A stretch of 64,000 bases of DNA from Streptomyces syringium (GCF_017876625.1 NZ_JAGIOH010000001.1:1178001-1242000); one strand, 5' to 3'; positions 1 to 8,830 are shown, numbered from the stretch's first letter. Numbers and translations are program-made. The notes: generated from the sequence alone by a model not told the origin.

Positions 1-541
1 CGGGGCGCAGTGTGTGCGCCGCGCGGTCGGTGACCTCGTGGACGCGCGGCTCCTCGGCCCGGGTGTCGCCGTCGCGGACGGTGACGACCACGGTGACGGG
101 CAGCCGCGGCAGTCTCTTGGCCAGGTGGGCGAGCCAGCGCAGCGAGGGCGGGTCGGCCCACTGGAGGTCGTCCACCAGCATCAGCAGCGGTCCGCGCGCA
201 CTGTGGTGGTCCACCAGCGCGAGGAGTTCGCGGTGCGGTTCGGCGTCGACGGCCGCCCCGGTCGCGTCGGCGGGCGGCTCGACGCAGGTCTCGGGCAGCA
301 GGGGCTCCAGGAGCTGGGAGACCACCCCGAACACGAAGTCCGCCTCGAGGAGGGCTCCGCTCGCGCGCAGGACGGTGGTGCCGCGCGCCTCCGCGAGGGC
401 GGGCAGGGCGCGGAGCAGGGCGCTCTTGCCGACGCCGACGCCACCGGTGACGACGACCAGCGAGCCGCTGCCCCCTTCGGCCGCCGCCATCGCCGCCGCG
501 ATCACGTCCAGTTCGCGTCGGCGGTCGAGCAGGGGTGTCAT
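1..541 (-). CDS. LAL-type LuxR regulator, N-terminal ATPase part (cut by window edge)
   Basis: This minus-strand gene starts with ATG at 541 and is still open at position 1, so only about 180 N-terminal residues are present. The translation begins MTPLLDRRREL and has an intact Walker A motif (GGVGVGKS, about residues 33-40) and a Walker B motif (LLMLVDDLQWAD, about residues 120-131). This is the AAA-type ATPase of the LAL family of transcriptional activators; the C-terminal LuxR helix-turn-helix would lie outside the window. Its ATG overlaps the stop of the upstream LAL gene as ATGA, so the two are almost certainly co-transcribed and translationally coupled. It is the third LAL gene in a row, and the only one of the three with the normal Walker A lysine. 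Target genes are unknown. Confidence 0.85.
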   Translation of the reverse strand, partial: MTPLLDRRRELDVIAAAMAAAEGGSGSLVVVTGGVGVGKSALLRALPALAEARGTTVLRASGALLEADFVFGVVSQLLEPLLPETCVEPPADATGAAVDAEPHRELLALVDHHSARGPLLMLVDDLQWADPPSLRWLAHLAKRLPRLPVTVVVTVRDGDTRAEEPRVHEVTDRAAHTLRP

Positions 542-3450
542 GGTGTCTCCCTCGGTGCGCGCCCGAGGGCGGCGGCCAGCTCCGCACGCCCTGAGATGCC
601 CAACTTGCGGTAAGCCTTGGTCAAGTGCAGTTCGACGGTGCGCAGGGTCACCGAGAGCTCGGCCGCGATGGCGCGGTTGGCCAGCCCGCCCGCGGCCAGG
701 GCGGCGACGCGCAGTTCGGCACCGGTCAGTCCGAGGGACGCCGGGTCCGGTGCGCCGCCGGGGGCGCGGGGTGTCCCGGCCGGTGCCCGCCGGGGACGGG
801 CCGGTGCGGCCCGCCCGCCCTGTCCGGTCTGCCCGGCCTGTTCGCTCCGGTCGCGCTGCCCGGTGCGGCCGGTCCGTTCGGTCGCCGGTGTGTCGTCGGA
901 GAGCAGGGTGTCGATGGTGTCCGAGCCGCTCAGCGGCGTGGTCCCCAGGGCGAGGAGCGCCTGCCGGTACTGCCAGGTGGCCGGTGTCCGGGCCGTGGGG
1001 GCGGCGGACTCGGGCCACGGCCGGCCGGGCCGGCGCCCGGGGCGGGCCGGGTCCCCGGCCCGCGCCCCCACGGTGTGCAGGGCCGTTCTCACCGCGCTCG
1101 GCGCGCCCCAGGCCAGGGCGAGCCTGCGCTCCTCGGCGAGCAGGGCGATGGCCTGGGCGTCGTCGGTGCGCGGGCCGCGGGCCTGCGCGGCGGCCGAACG
1201 CCAGGGCAGCAGGGCCGGGTTGGTCACCTGGCGGGCGAGCAGCAGCCGGCCGCATTCCAGGAAGTCCGCGAGTGCCTTGCCGCGTTGCCCGAGGGCCAGC
1301 CGCAGTCTGCCCCGGGCGTACAGCAGGTGGGCCCAGGCGAGACCGCCCTCGGCGCCGCCGGGACGGGCCAGCGCGACGGAGCCCTCGGCCCCTTCGAGGT
1401 CCCCGCGCTCCAGTTGGACGAGGGCGCGGAAGGCCGGGGGGCCGGGGGCCATGAGGGGGTGCCAGCAGTGCTGGGGGACGGTCTCCCGGGCCCGGTCGAG
1501 GGCGGTCGCGGCCCGGTCGGGGCGTCCCTGTCGCAGTTCCGCCGTGGCGTCGACGAGCAGGGCGAGGCCGGTCACCGCGCGGGCGTCCGACTCCTCGGCA
1601 CGCACCAGGACGGCGTCCAGGGCGGTGCGTGCCTCGGCGAAGTCGTCGGCGAGGACGAGCGCGTGACAGGCCGCCAGCTGGGTGGTCAGGGGGGTGGTGT
1701 CGCGCGCCGACGGGGCGAGGGCGGCGCGGGCCAGTGCGCGGGTGCGGGCGATGTCGTGGCCGCCGAGGGCGCCGCGCCAGGCGACGACGCCCGCCTCGGC
1801 GGGGTCGGTGGGCGAGGTGGGCAACGCCGTCATCCGGGGCTGGTCCAGCTCGTGCGTCGCGCCCTGCTGGCTGTGTTCGGCGAGCCAGTACAGCGCCCGC
1901 AGCGCCGCGTGGTCCGCCGGGCGGGTCTCGCTGCGGGCGGCGGCCTGGGCGATCAGCGGCTGTGCCGCGACGACGTCGCCGCGGGCCACGAGCAGTTCGG
2001 CGGCGCGGACCCACGAGGGGCCGACGCTGCCGTCGGCCGGGGCGACGAGCAGCGCCTGGCGCAGATGGCGGTCGGCGGCCTCGGGCGAGGTGGGCAGCAC
2101 CACCGTGCTCAGCTCGATGAGGATGCGGACCCGCAGCGGTGGGCGGACGGGTTCGCGCAGGGCGCGCCGCAGCAGCCGCACCGCTTCCTCGGGGTGTCCG
2201 GCGGCGCGCCGCCGGGCGGCTTCCCGGCGCAGGACCTCCACCGCCCAGGGGTGGCCGATGACGCGCGCGCCGAGCAGCATCCGGGCCAGTCCGCCGTCGG
2301 GTACGGCCGTGCGGTGGGCCCATTCGGCCACGCGCGCGTACAGCTCCTCGCGGCGCTCCGCGCCGATCCCGGCCAGCGCCGCCTCGGCCGCCTTGGGTTC
2401 GCCGAAGGCGGGGCGGTCCCCGGCCGTCAGCAGGCCGGTGCCGGAGAGCAGTTCCAGGGCGCGGGCCGCGCCGAGGGTCCGCAGCTCCGCCAGGGCGGTG
2501 ATCATCTCGGGGGTGCAGTACCGGCCGGCCACCGCGATGACGCGCAGGACGCCGAGGAGTTCCTCGGGCAGGACGCCGAACGTACGGATCGCCCGGTCCC
2601 CGATCGCCTCGGCGGCGGCCTCGGTCAGCTGCGGCAGCCGGTCGGCCGCCGGTGGCCGGCCGTGGCCCGAGAAGCGGCCGATCACCGCGCGCAGGACGGC
2701 GGGGTTGCCCTCCACGGCCCGGGCAGCCGCCCGGACGAAGGCCGGGTCGGCGGGCTCGGTGAATGCGCGGCCGAGCATCTCGCCCACCCCGGCCGCCGAC
2801 AGGGGAGCGAGGTGGAGGGTGTGTCCGGTGACGGCCGGAGCGTCGGCCAGCGGGCACAGCTCGATGCGGTCGTACGGGCCGCCGGGCAGTGCGTCGCTGC
2901 GCGCGGTGAGCAGCATCAGGGGGGCGGAGTCGAGCCTGCGGGCCAGTGCCTGGAGCCATCGGCGCGAGCAGGGGTCCGCCCACTGGACGTCGTCGACGAC
3001 CAGCAGCAGGGGCTGCGCGCGGGCCGCGGTGAGGAAGACCCGGCACAGCTCCACGGTGCGGTCCGCCGGCTCGTCACCCGCCGGGAGCGGCGTGCGGCCC
3101 GCGCCGGTGGCCGGGGTGAGGGCGGCGAGGAGTTGGGCCACCACGCCGTAGCGGAGCCCGGACTCCTCCCAGGACGCCTGGGCCGCGGCCACCCGGACCC
3201 CGGCCCGGTCGGCGAGTTCCGCGGCCCGGCTCAGCAGGGCGCTGCGACCGCTGCCCGGGACGCCGCGGACCTCGACCGCCGCCGACCGCCCGGAGCGCAG
3301 GCCGCCGAGCAGACCGGCGAGGAGCTCCTGCTCCTTCTCCCGCTCGACGAGCTCGCCCTCGGCGAGCCGCGTCGGCGCGCCGGCGGAGCCGGTCGCGGGC
3401 GGCCGGCGTTCCGGCTTCTCGTCCCGCGAGTACGACACCTGTCTCACCAC
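538..3450 (-). CDS. LAL-type LuxR family transcriptional regulator
   Basis: The 970-residue product has the standard LAL layout: an N-terminal AAA ATPase, a long helical TPR-like middle and a C-terminal LuxR helix-turn-helix (about residues 905-965, with LTGAELRVAALAAGG and RTVELHLTKAYRKLGI). Walker A is at residues 63-70 but reads GVPGSGRS, with arginine replacing the lysine. Walker B (LLLVVDDVQWAD) is intact at about 148-159. LAL proteins are usually pathway-specific activators of antibiotic or sugar/carbon genes. The gene lies 10 bp after the next LAL gene upstream and overlaps the third by 4 bp, forming a three-gene regulatory unit. The first 30 residues are poorly conserved-looking, so a later start is possible. 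The cognate pathway is not visible in the window. Confidence 0.88.
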   Translation of the reverse strand: MVRQVSYSRDEKPERRPPATGSAGAPTRLAEGELVEREKEQELLAGLLGGLRSGRSAAVEVRGVPGSGRSALLSRAAELADRAGVRVAAAQASWEESGLRYGVVAQLLAALTPATGAGRTPLPAGDEPADRTVELCRVFLTAARAQPLLLVVDDVQWADPCSRRWLQALARRLDSAPLMLLTARSDALPGGPYDRIELCPLADAPAVTGHTLHLAPLSAAGVGEMLGRAFTEPADPAFVRAAARAVEGNPAVLRAVIGRFSGHGRPPAADRLPQLTEAAAEAIGDRAIRTFGVLPEELLGVLRVIAVAGRYCTPEMITALAELRTLGAARALELLSGTGLLTAGDRPAFGEPKAAEAALAGIGAERREELYARVAEWAHRTAVPDGGLARMLLGARVIGHPWAVEVLRREAARRRAAGHPEEAVRLLRRALREPVRPPLRVRILIELSTVVLPTSPEAADRHLRQALLVAPADGSVGPSWVRAAELLVARGDVVAAQPLIAQAAARSETRPADHAALRALYWLAEHSQQGATHELDQPRMTALPTSPTDPAEAGVVAWRGALGGHDIARTRALARAALAPSARDTTPLTTQLAACHALVLADDFAEARTALDAVLVRAEESDARAVTGLALLVDATAELRQGRPDRAATALDRARETVPQHCWHPLMAPGPPAFRALVQLERGDLEGAEGSVALARPGGAEGGLAWAHLLYARGRLRLALGQRGKALADFLECGRLLLARQVTNPALLPWRSAAAQARGPRTDDAQAIALLAEERRLALAWGAPSAVRTALHTVGARAGDPARPGRRPGRPWPESAAPTARTPATWQYRQALLALGTTPLSGSDTIDTLLSDDTPATERTGRTGQRDRSEQAGQTGQGGRAAPARPRRAPAGTPRAPGGAPDPASLGLTGAELRVAALAAGGLANRAIAAELSVTLRTVELHLTKAYRKLGISGRAELAAALGRAPRETP

Positions 3451-3460
3451 CGCCGACCTC

Positions 3461-6355
3461 CTACCGGCCCGGCCGCCGCGGCTGCCGCCCGGGCGGCGGG
3501 CCGTACGCGGCGAGTTGTGCGGGCAGGTCGGCGCGGCCGCGCACGTCGAGCTTCCGGTAGACGTTGGTCAGGTGCATCTCCACCGTGCGGGGGGTGACGA
3601 ACAGCGCCTCGGCGATCTCCCTGTTGCTAACGCCGCCCTTGGCCAGCACGGCGATCTTGCGTTCGCTGTCGGTGAGGGAGTCGACGGGGCTGGACGCGAG
3701 CTGCGGCATCCGGCCGCCCGCGGTGACGAGCAGCTTGCGCGCCCGCTCGCTGAGCATCGGGTAGCCGCAGCGGGTGGCGAGTTCGATCGCCTGCCGCAGA
3801 TGGCGGCGCGCGCCCCGGGCGTCGTCGTGGCGCAGCAGTTCGCTGCCGAGCTGGTACGCGGCCTTGGCGTGCTCCAGCCGGGCCGGGGAGCCGGCGAGGA
3901 CGTCCACGGCCTCGGCGAGCAGGTCCAGCCGGGCCCGGCCCTCGGCGACGATGCCCGCGGCGAGCAGGCCGAGCCCCTCGGCGCGGGGGGTGCCCCAGCG
4001 CCGCACCCAGGGGGTGGTCCGGGCGACGAGGTCGGCGGCTTCGCCGGTGCGGCCCAGGCCGACGAGCGTGTGGGTGGCCGGCAGCCACCAGGGGGCGAGG
4101 ACGGGGTTGGTCACCCCGGCCTCCTCCAGGCTCCGCCCGCAGTGCAGCCATGCCTCCAGCGCGCCGTCGAGGTCGCCGCGCTCCCGGCGGGCGCGGCCCT
4201 TGGCGTAGAGGTAGTGGTGCCACTCCCAGATGTGCCGCTCCAGTCCGGGCCGGGCGGCGCGGTCGAGCGCGGCCTCGGCCCGCTCGGTGCGGCCCTGGGA
4301 GAGCAGTACGGTGCCGAGCGCGATGTACGCGAGGGGGGCACCGGGGGCCCGCTCGCCCTGTTCGGCGTATTCGACGGCGGTCCGGGCGTCCTCGGCGGCC
4401 GCGGCCACGTCGCCCGTGCCGTGCCGGACGAGGGACCGTCCGGCGAGGGCGCCGAGGTGCATCCACGGTTCGTGGCGTGCGCGGCTGCCGGTCAGCGAGC
4501 GGTCCAGCCCCGCCAGGGCCTCGTCGACCTCGTCGGCGAGGGCGAGGACCAGGGAGGAGCCGAGCACCCACCAGCCGCCGGGCGCGGACTCCTCGACCCG
4601 CAGTGAGCGCCGGGCCAGCGCCGCCGCCTCGTGGGCGGGCCGGCCGTCGAGCGCGGCGAAGCCGCTGAGGGCGGAGAGGAGTTGCCGCTCGGCCGGGCTG
4701 TCCCCCGCCGGTGCGGCGGGCCGGGTGCCGGTCCGCTCGCGGACCGCTGCCATCGCACCCTTCTCGTTCACGGCGGTGATCAGCAGGGCGGAGGTGAGGG
4801 AGGTGAGCAGCTCCCGGTCGGCGGGGGTGGGGTCGTCGCCCAGTTCGGCGGTCAGCGCGTCGAGGGTGCGGCCCAGCATCCGGATCGCCTCGGGGGCGCT
4901 GCGGCTGCCGAGGGCCGTCATCCCGTATTCCACGGCGATGGGCGCGCGGTCCCGGGCGGTGGTCGCGTCGCCGAGGGCCTGGCGCAGGTGCCACAGCGCC
5001 ATGGCGGGTGCCACCTGGGCCGAGGCCCTGGCCAGTTCGATCCGTACGTCCTTGCGCTGGCCCTCGGTGAGTTCGGCGGCCAGGGCCCGCTGGAGGTACC
5101 GCACCGAGGCCCGGGAGGTGGTGGTGCGCGCGGGTGCCTCGGCGGCGGCGTCGCGGAGCACGGCGAGCATCCACGGCTCGGTCAGCTCCTTGAGCAGCAC
5201 CAGTTGGTCGGCGACCTCCCAGGCGGGGCGCCCGGCGTCGTTGAGCACCCGGGCCGCGCGGGCGCGCAGCCATTCCAGCTTGGGGGCCGCGAGGCCGTCG
5301 AGCACCGCCGAGCGCACCGCGTCGCACATGGCGCCGGTCGTGCCGGGCGCGATGACGTCGTTGCGCCGCAGGGCGTCGAGGGCGGAGGTCATGCGCTTGA
5401 GGGGTACCCCGGAGAGGGCGCTGAGGGGTTCGGCGTCGTCACGGCCGAGGACGGCCAGGGCCCGGGCCACCTGCCGCACGTGGTGGGGCTGGCCGGCCAG
5501 GTAGGCCGGGACCCCGGCGGCGACGACGCCCTGGCCCACCACCTCGAGTTGGTGCAGCCCGCCGGTGTCGGGGCGGACACCGGCCTCGCGCAGCCCGGCG
5601 AGCAGCCGGTGGAGGAGCTGGGGGTTGCCCCCGGAGAGTTCGGCGCAGCGTCGCACGAAGCGCTCGTCGGGCGGGCCGGACAGGGCGCCGGTGACCAGAC
5701 GGGCGGTCTCGTCCTCGCCCAGCGGGCCGAGTTCCAGCAGGCCGCAGCGGTCCTGGGCGAGGATCTCGCCGAGCATCGGGGCGCCGGGCCCGCCGCATTC
5801 GGTGCGCTGGGCGAACAGGACCAGCAGCGGCCGGCCGGCCGATCTGCGGAGCACGAAGTCCACGCATTTGAGGGAGGCCTCGTCGCACCACTGCGCGTCG
5901 TCCAGGACGAGCGCGAGGGGGCCGGTGGCCAGCAGGGATACGGCGTGTCCGTAGAGCCGTCGCTGGGCGGCGTAGGCGAGGCAGGCGGCGGAGGCCCCGG
6001 CGGGCGCCGTGCCCCGGGCGCGGGGCGCGGGGCGTGCGGGGGCCGGGGTGGGTGCCGCCCCGAAGAGTTCGTGCGCAGCCTGGTACGGCCGGGGCCGTAC
6101 GGCGGTCTCGCGGCCGGTGAAGGAGCGGACGGCCATGCCGTCGGAGCGCAGCCGCTCGGTGAGGGAGGACAGCAGGCTGGTCCGGCCGATCCCGGCGGGT
6201 CCGCGGACGAGGACCGCCCGTGCGGCGCCGTCGCGTGCCTTCGCGGCGTGCCGTGCCAAGTCGTTCAGCTCGGTGGATCGGCCGACCAGGAGCCGGGTGG
6301 CGCCGTGACCTATACCGCTGCTGACCGCCACGCGTTCTCTCTTTCGTGAAGCCAC
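3461..6355 (-). CDS. LAL-type LuxR family transcriptional regulator
   Basis: The 964-residue product has an ATPase domain, a TPR-like helical middle and a LuxR helix-turn-helix near the C terminus (LTDSERKIAVLAKGG followed by RTVEMHLTNVYRKLDV, about residues 890-950). Walker A at residues 52-59 reads GPAGIGRT, again with arginine for lysine, while Walker B (LALVLDDAQWCD) is intact at about 147-158. It is the first gene of the three LAL regulators. Two GTG starts are possible: 6355, preceded by an AGAGGT-like site, or 6331, preceded by a purine-rich AAAGAGAGAA site. Its promoter should lie in the 6356-6887 gap. Function is inferred from family only. Confidence 0.88.
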   Translation of the reverse strand: MASRKRERVAVSSGIGHGATRLLVGRSTELNDLARHAAKARDGAARAVLVRGPAGIGRTSLLSSLTERLRSDGMAVRSFTGRETAVRPRPYQAAHELFGAAPTPAPARPAPRARGTAPAGASAACLAYAAQRRLYGHAVSLLATGPLALVLDDAQWCDEASLKCVDFVLRRSAGRPLLVLFAQRTECGGPGAPMLGEILAQDRCGLLELGPLGEDETARLVTGALSGPPDERFVRRCAELSGGNPQLLHRLLAGLREAGVRPDTGGLHQLEVVGQGVVAAGVPAYLAGQPHHVRQVARALAVLGRDDAEPLSALSGVPLKRMTSALDALRRNDVIAPGTTGAMCDAVRSAVLDGLAAPKLEWLRARAARVLNDAGRPAWEVADQLVLLKELTEPWMLAVLRDAAAEAPARTTTSRASVRYLQRALAAELTEGQRKDVRIELARASAQVAPAMALWHLRQALGDATTARDRAPIAVEYGMTALGSRSAPEAIRMLGRTLDALTAELGDDPTPADRELLTSLTSALLITAVNEKGAMAAVRERTGTRPAAPAGDSPAERQLLSALSGFAALDGRPAHEAAALARRSLRVEESAPGGWWVLGSSLVLALADEVDEALAGLDRSLTGSRARHEPWMHLGALAGRSLVRHGTGDVAAAAEDARTAVEYAEQGERAPGAPLAYIALGTVLLSQGRTERAEAALDRAARPGLERHIWEWHHYLYAKGRARRERGDLDGALEAWLHCGRSLEEAGVTNPVLAPWWLPATHTLVGLGRTGEAADLVARTTPWVRRWGTPRAEGLGLLAAGIVAEGRARLDLLAEAVDVLAGSPARLEHAKAAYQLGSELLRHDDARGARRHLRQAIELATRCGYPMLSERARKLLVTAGGRMPQLASSPVDSLTDSERKIAVLAKGGVSNREIAEALFVTPRTVEMHLTNVYRKLDVRGRADLPAQLAAYGPPPGRQPRRPGR

Positions 6356-6887
6356 ACTCGACCTCTGGTGATCCGATGTGACAGAAGAACAGCTCCGATG
6401 AACCGACTTGCACGATCAAGATCGGAATCGACGGTAACAGGACGGGTCATGGCCACCCATCACATTTCAGCCAGAATGGCGACTATGCATGGCCAACGCT
6501 GGACGGTCTGTTCCCGGCTGCCTACAGGGTGTGCCCGCGCGCCCGGCCGCCATCGAACAGCCGCACGACGCAGGGGCGATTGAACCGAAAATGCACGTCG
6601 CCCTCGGGCATGACATCCGGCCTCCACACGACTCCTGTAGCCTGCCGCGTTCTGTCCCGACAGCCCCAGCCCGCTCCGGACCGATCCTGATGGAATCTTG
6701 ACATCCGAACGTACTCACGTCGGCCGGCCCCGTGCAGTTCCGCACATTCTCGCCATCATGTGCCCCTCCGGCGGCATCGACGGCGCGCGCCGATCCGCGC
6801 GCGCCGCCAGCCACAGCACCGCGAGGCCCGCGGTCATTCCGCGGCGCCGGCCCGGGGAGCGGGATCCGGCCGCGACGCGGACGCCCT
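6356..6887. other. Intergenic region between rsr and the LAL regulators
   Basis: About 530 bp carry no convincing gene. The open frames on either strand lack start context and family resemblance. The stretch nearest 6356 is less GC-rich than the surroundings and should hold the LAL promoter. A hairpin at 6781-6806 may terminate rsr. Nothing else was recognised. Confidence 0.6.
6781..6806 (-). terminator. Possible rsr terminator hairpin
   Basis: Arms CGGCGCGCG (6781-6789) and CGCGCGCCG (6798-6806) form a 9-bp stem with an 8-nt loop, about 80 nt past the rsr stop. There is no U-tract, which is common for actinobacterial terminators. Confidence 0.4.
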
Positions 6888-8525
6888 TCAGCGGCCCGGC
6901 GCCCCGTCCTCCCACGGCCAGCGGGCGTGCCGCCCGGCCTCCAGCAGCGGGATCATCCGGAACGCGGCGTCGGTGAGGCCGCCGAGCGCGTGCCGACTGC
7001 CGCTGCCCGACGGCATGGCCCCGGGGCGGTAGCCCGCCATGTTCCACATGTACACCGGCACATCACCGGGGATCAGATCGTCGATCCGCGTCTCGGGCAG
7101 CCCGCCGTGGTTCGCGCAGTTCGACGGCAGCCAGCCGGGGCGGGTCTGTTCGTCCGTCACCACGACCACCCGGTCGTGCCGGTCGTAGTGCTTCTTCACG
7201 GCCGTCGGGATGTCCGTTCCGTCGATCCGGCCGAACTCCCCGACGAGACGGAGCATGCTGCCGCCCTTCGGCACCCGCACCTCCGCGCTGCGCATCCCGA
7301 ACTCGACGAGCGTCGGACTCTCGGCCCGCAGCGCCAGCCCGGCGCCGAAGACGGCGGCCTGCTCGGCGAGCGTGATGTCGGACCGGTTCGGCGTGGAGTA
7401 CCAGGCGCCGGGGAACATCGACGGCGACCGGTCGACGAGGATCAGCGTCCGGCCGGACAGGGCGGGCAGGTTGGCGAGCGAGGCGTCGAGGGCCCGCTCC
7501 AGGCCGTGTGCCCAGCGCAGCGACTCCGTGTGCCTGTACGCAGCCCAGAACCGGAAGGGCAGCATCCGGGACTTCGCGATCTGCTCCGGGTCGCGCAGCC
7601 GCGCCACGATCCGCTCCGCGGCCGCCTCGCCCACCCCGGCCTCGTCGAAGTTGCGGAGGTTGCGGACGAGGGCCATGAGCCCCATGGAGGGAATGACGGA
7701 TTCCCACGCGGCGGCGTCCATCGGCCCCTGCAGCCAGCCCGCGAGGGCCTCCCACGTCATGCCCGCGCCGTCGAGCGGATTGCCCTCCCCCGCGTCCAGG
7801 AGCAGCTTCCGCCGGCTCTCCACCGGCACGGCCATCAGCTCGGCGCGCCGGCGCAGCGTCGTCAGCGACGCGGGGATCGCCTCGTCGCGGCCCTTGCGGC
7901 GGTCGAGGGCATGCCGGAACAGGTCGCCCTGCCAGGGCTTGTCGGCGGCGGGCGCCGGGTGCACGAGGTTGAGGACGTCGCCGAAGCGGTAGCCCTTGGC
8001 ATCCGTGTCGTACTTGAGCAGCGCGCGCTCGGTGTACAGGCGGCGGACGGCGTCGGCGATGCCGCGCTTGACGGGCTTGGGCAGATTCCGCCCGTACCGG
8101 CTCGTCCAGTAGCCGAGCAACTCGCCCGGCTCGTCGGCCCGCTGGAGCACCGCGTCGACCGCCTGCCGCGAATATCCCGGGGCCTGCCGGCGGATCCGCT
8201 CGGCGGTGAACTCGGCGGCGCCGACGAGGGCGGCGGTGCGCATGCTGCCCGGACCCCGCAGCCAGCGCAGGAAGTCCACGGTCCACCCGGGGTCCGTCAT
8301 GGCCAGTTCGCGGACGAGCCGGGCGTAGCGGTCGTCCCGCTCGCCGGCCTTCTCGTAGAAGGTGTCGGTGCCGACGAGATTGCCGACGGCGAGGAGGAAG
8401 AGCTCGCTCTTCGCCGGGCGCGCGTACCCCGCGGCCCCTTCGTACGTGCGCGTGGAGGGGCTTTGTTCGCTGACGACCGGCGACGTCGCGGCGGGGCGGG
8501 TGGTGCGGGTGTTGAAGCGTGCCAT
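6888..8525 (-). CDS. rsr: Ro60 ortholog, TROVE domain RNA-binding protein
   Basis: The 545-residue product (counted from ATG at 8525) is a TROVE-domain protein: a HEAT-repeat ring that binds misfolded RNA and Y RNAs, followed by a von Willebrand A-like domain. The A-like domain shows a metal-site DxSxS motif (VDRSPSM, about residue 362) and a later VVVVTDEQT strand. In bacteria Ro (Rsr) works with Y RNA and nucleases such as PNPase in structured RNA decay and stress survival. The start at 8525 is preferred over the GTG at 8540 because it begins MARFNTRT, as orthologs do, and has a GGGGGGA site about 6 nt upstream. Two predicted Y RNAs lie immediately upstream on the same strand, which strongly supports the call. 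Confidence 0.93.
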   Translation of the reverse strand: MARFNTRTTRPAATSPVVSEQSPSTRTYEGAAGYARPAKSELFLLAVGNLVGTDTFYEKAGERDDRYARLVRELAMTDPGWTVDFLRWLRGPGSMRTAALVGAAEFTAERIRRQAPGYSRQAVDAVLQRADEPGELLGYWTSRYGRNLPKPVKRGIADAVRRLYTERALLKYDTDAKGYRFGDVLNLVHPAPAADKPWQGDLFRHALDRRKGRDEAIPASLTTLRRRAELMAVPVESRRKLLLDAGEGNPLDGAGMTWEALAGWLQGPMDAAAWESVIPSMGLMALVRNLRNFDEAGVGEAAAERIVARLRDPEQIAKSRMLPFRFWAAYRHTESLRWAHGLERALDASLANLPALSGRTLILVDRSPSMFPGAWYSTPNRSDITLAEQAAVFGAGLALRAESPTLVEFGMRSAEVRVPKGGSMLRLVGEFGRIDGTDIPTAVKKHYDRHDRVVVVTDEQTRPGWLPSNCANHGGLPETRIDDLIPGDVPVYMWNMAGYRPGAMPSGSGSRHALGGLTDAAFRMIPLLEAGRHARWPWEDGAPGR

Positions 8526-8548
8526 GAAAAATCCCCCCACGGCGGAGG

Positions 8549-8604
8549 GGAGGCACGACAGCGGGGCCCGGCGGTATCCCGCCGGGCCCCGCTGTCGTGC
8601 CTCC
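8549..8604 (-). terminator. Perfect 26-bp hairpin between Y RNA and rsr
   Basis: Left arm 8549-8574, loop TATC 8575-8578 and right arm 8579-8604 pair perfectly over 26 bp. It lies downstream of the second Y RNA and ends 23 nt before the rsr start codon. A short TTTTT run lies about 16 nt beyond the hairpin on the minus strand. It most likely sets the 3' end of the Y RNA transcript or attenuates read-through into rsr. The five bases at 8600-8604 also form part of the predicted closing stem of the second Y RNA, so the two folds compete. Confidence 0.7.
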
Positions 8605-8668
8605 CGAGATCAAGGACGGGGCCGGTGCTTTCATCACAAGAAGGAACCGGACCCTGCGCACCGGGAGG
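8600..8668 (-). ncRNA. Second, compact Y RNA-like RNA
   Basis: On the minus strand a closing stem CCTCCCG (8668-8662) pairs with CGGGAGG (8606-8600). An inner stem GGGTCCGGT (8654-8646) pairs with ACCGGCCCC (8626-8618), with one mismatch. Between the stems lie CGGTGCG-CAGG on the 5' side and CCTTGATCTC on the 3' side. The same elements occupy the same places in the larger Y RNA at 8684-8830 (CAGGTGCGACAGG and CCTTGATCTC), and the 3' element resembles the CUUGA(C/U) Ro-binding strand of animal Y RNAs. It has no tRNA-like module, only a 19-nt loop. It may be a separate RNA or the 3' part of a two-module transcript. Confidence 0.68.
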
Positions 8669-8683
8669 TGCGTATCGGGTCGA

Positions 8684-8830
8684 GGTGTCCAGAGATCAAG
8701 GTCGGCGATCGTGACAAAGCGCTCTGGGCCGCTGAGCCACCGGTGTCCGAACACACCGACCGGGATTCGAACCCGGGTCTCTCTCTGGGAAGGAGAAGTA
8801 ACGATCACCTGTCGCACCTGGACGGACACC
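8684..8830 (-). ncRNA. yrlA: Bacterial Y RNA (YrlA-like) with tRNA-like module
   Basis: This RNA of about 147 nt is closed by GGTGTCC (8830-8824) with GGACACC (8690-8684). A second 9-bp stem pairs 8809-8801 with 8712-8704 (GGTGATCGT/ACGATCGCC, one G-T pair). The internal loop carries the CCTTGATCTC strand typical of Ro-binding Y RNA stems. The distal part mimics tRNA in permuted order. It has a canonical T-arm (8776-8760: 5-bp CCGGG stem, TTCGAAT loop), a short acceptor-like hairpin (8758-8741: CGGTGT/ACACCG), and a D-arm (8737-8721: GCTC/GAGC with a G-rich loop). It sits directly upstream of rsr, as known yrlA genes do. Confidence 0.88.

Noticed and set aside
625..3597. Very long plus-strand open frame opposite the LAL genes.
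   Set aside because: It is a high-GC antisense shadow with glycine, arginine and proline bias, no ribosome site and no domain resemblance.
8721..8780. A tRNA gene on the minus strand, suggested by a perfect T-arm.
   Set aside because: The D-arm lies 3' of the T-arm, there is no anticodon arm or normal acceptor, and the context is a Y RNA beside rsr.
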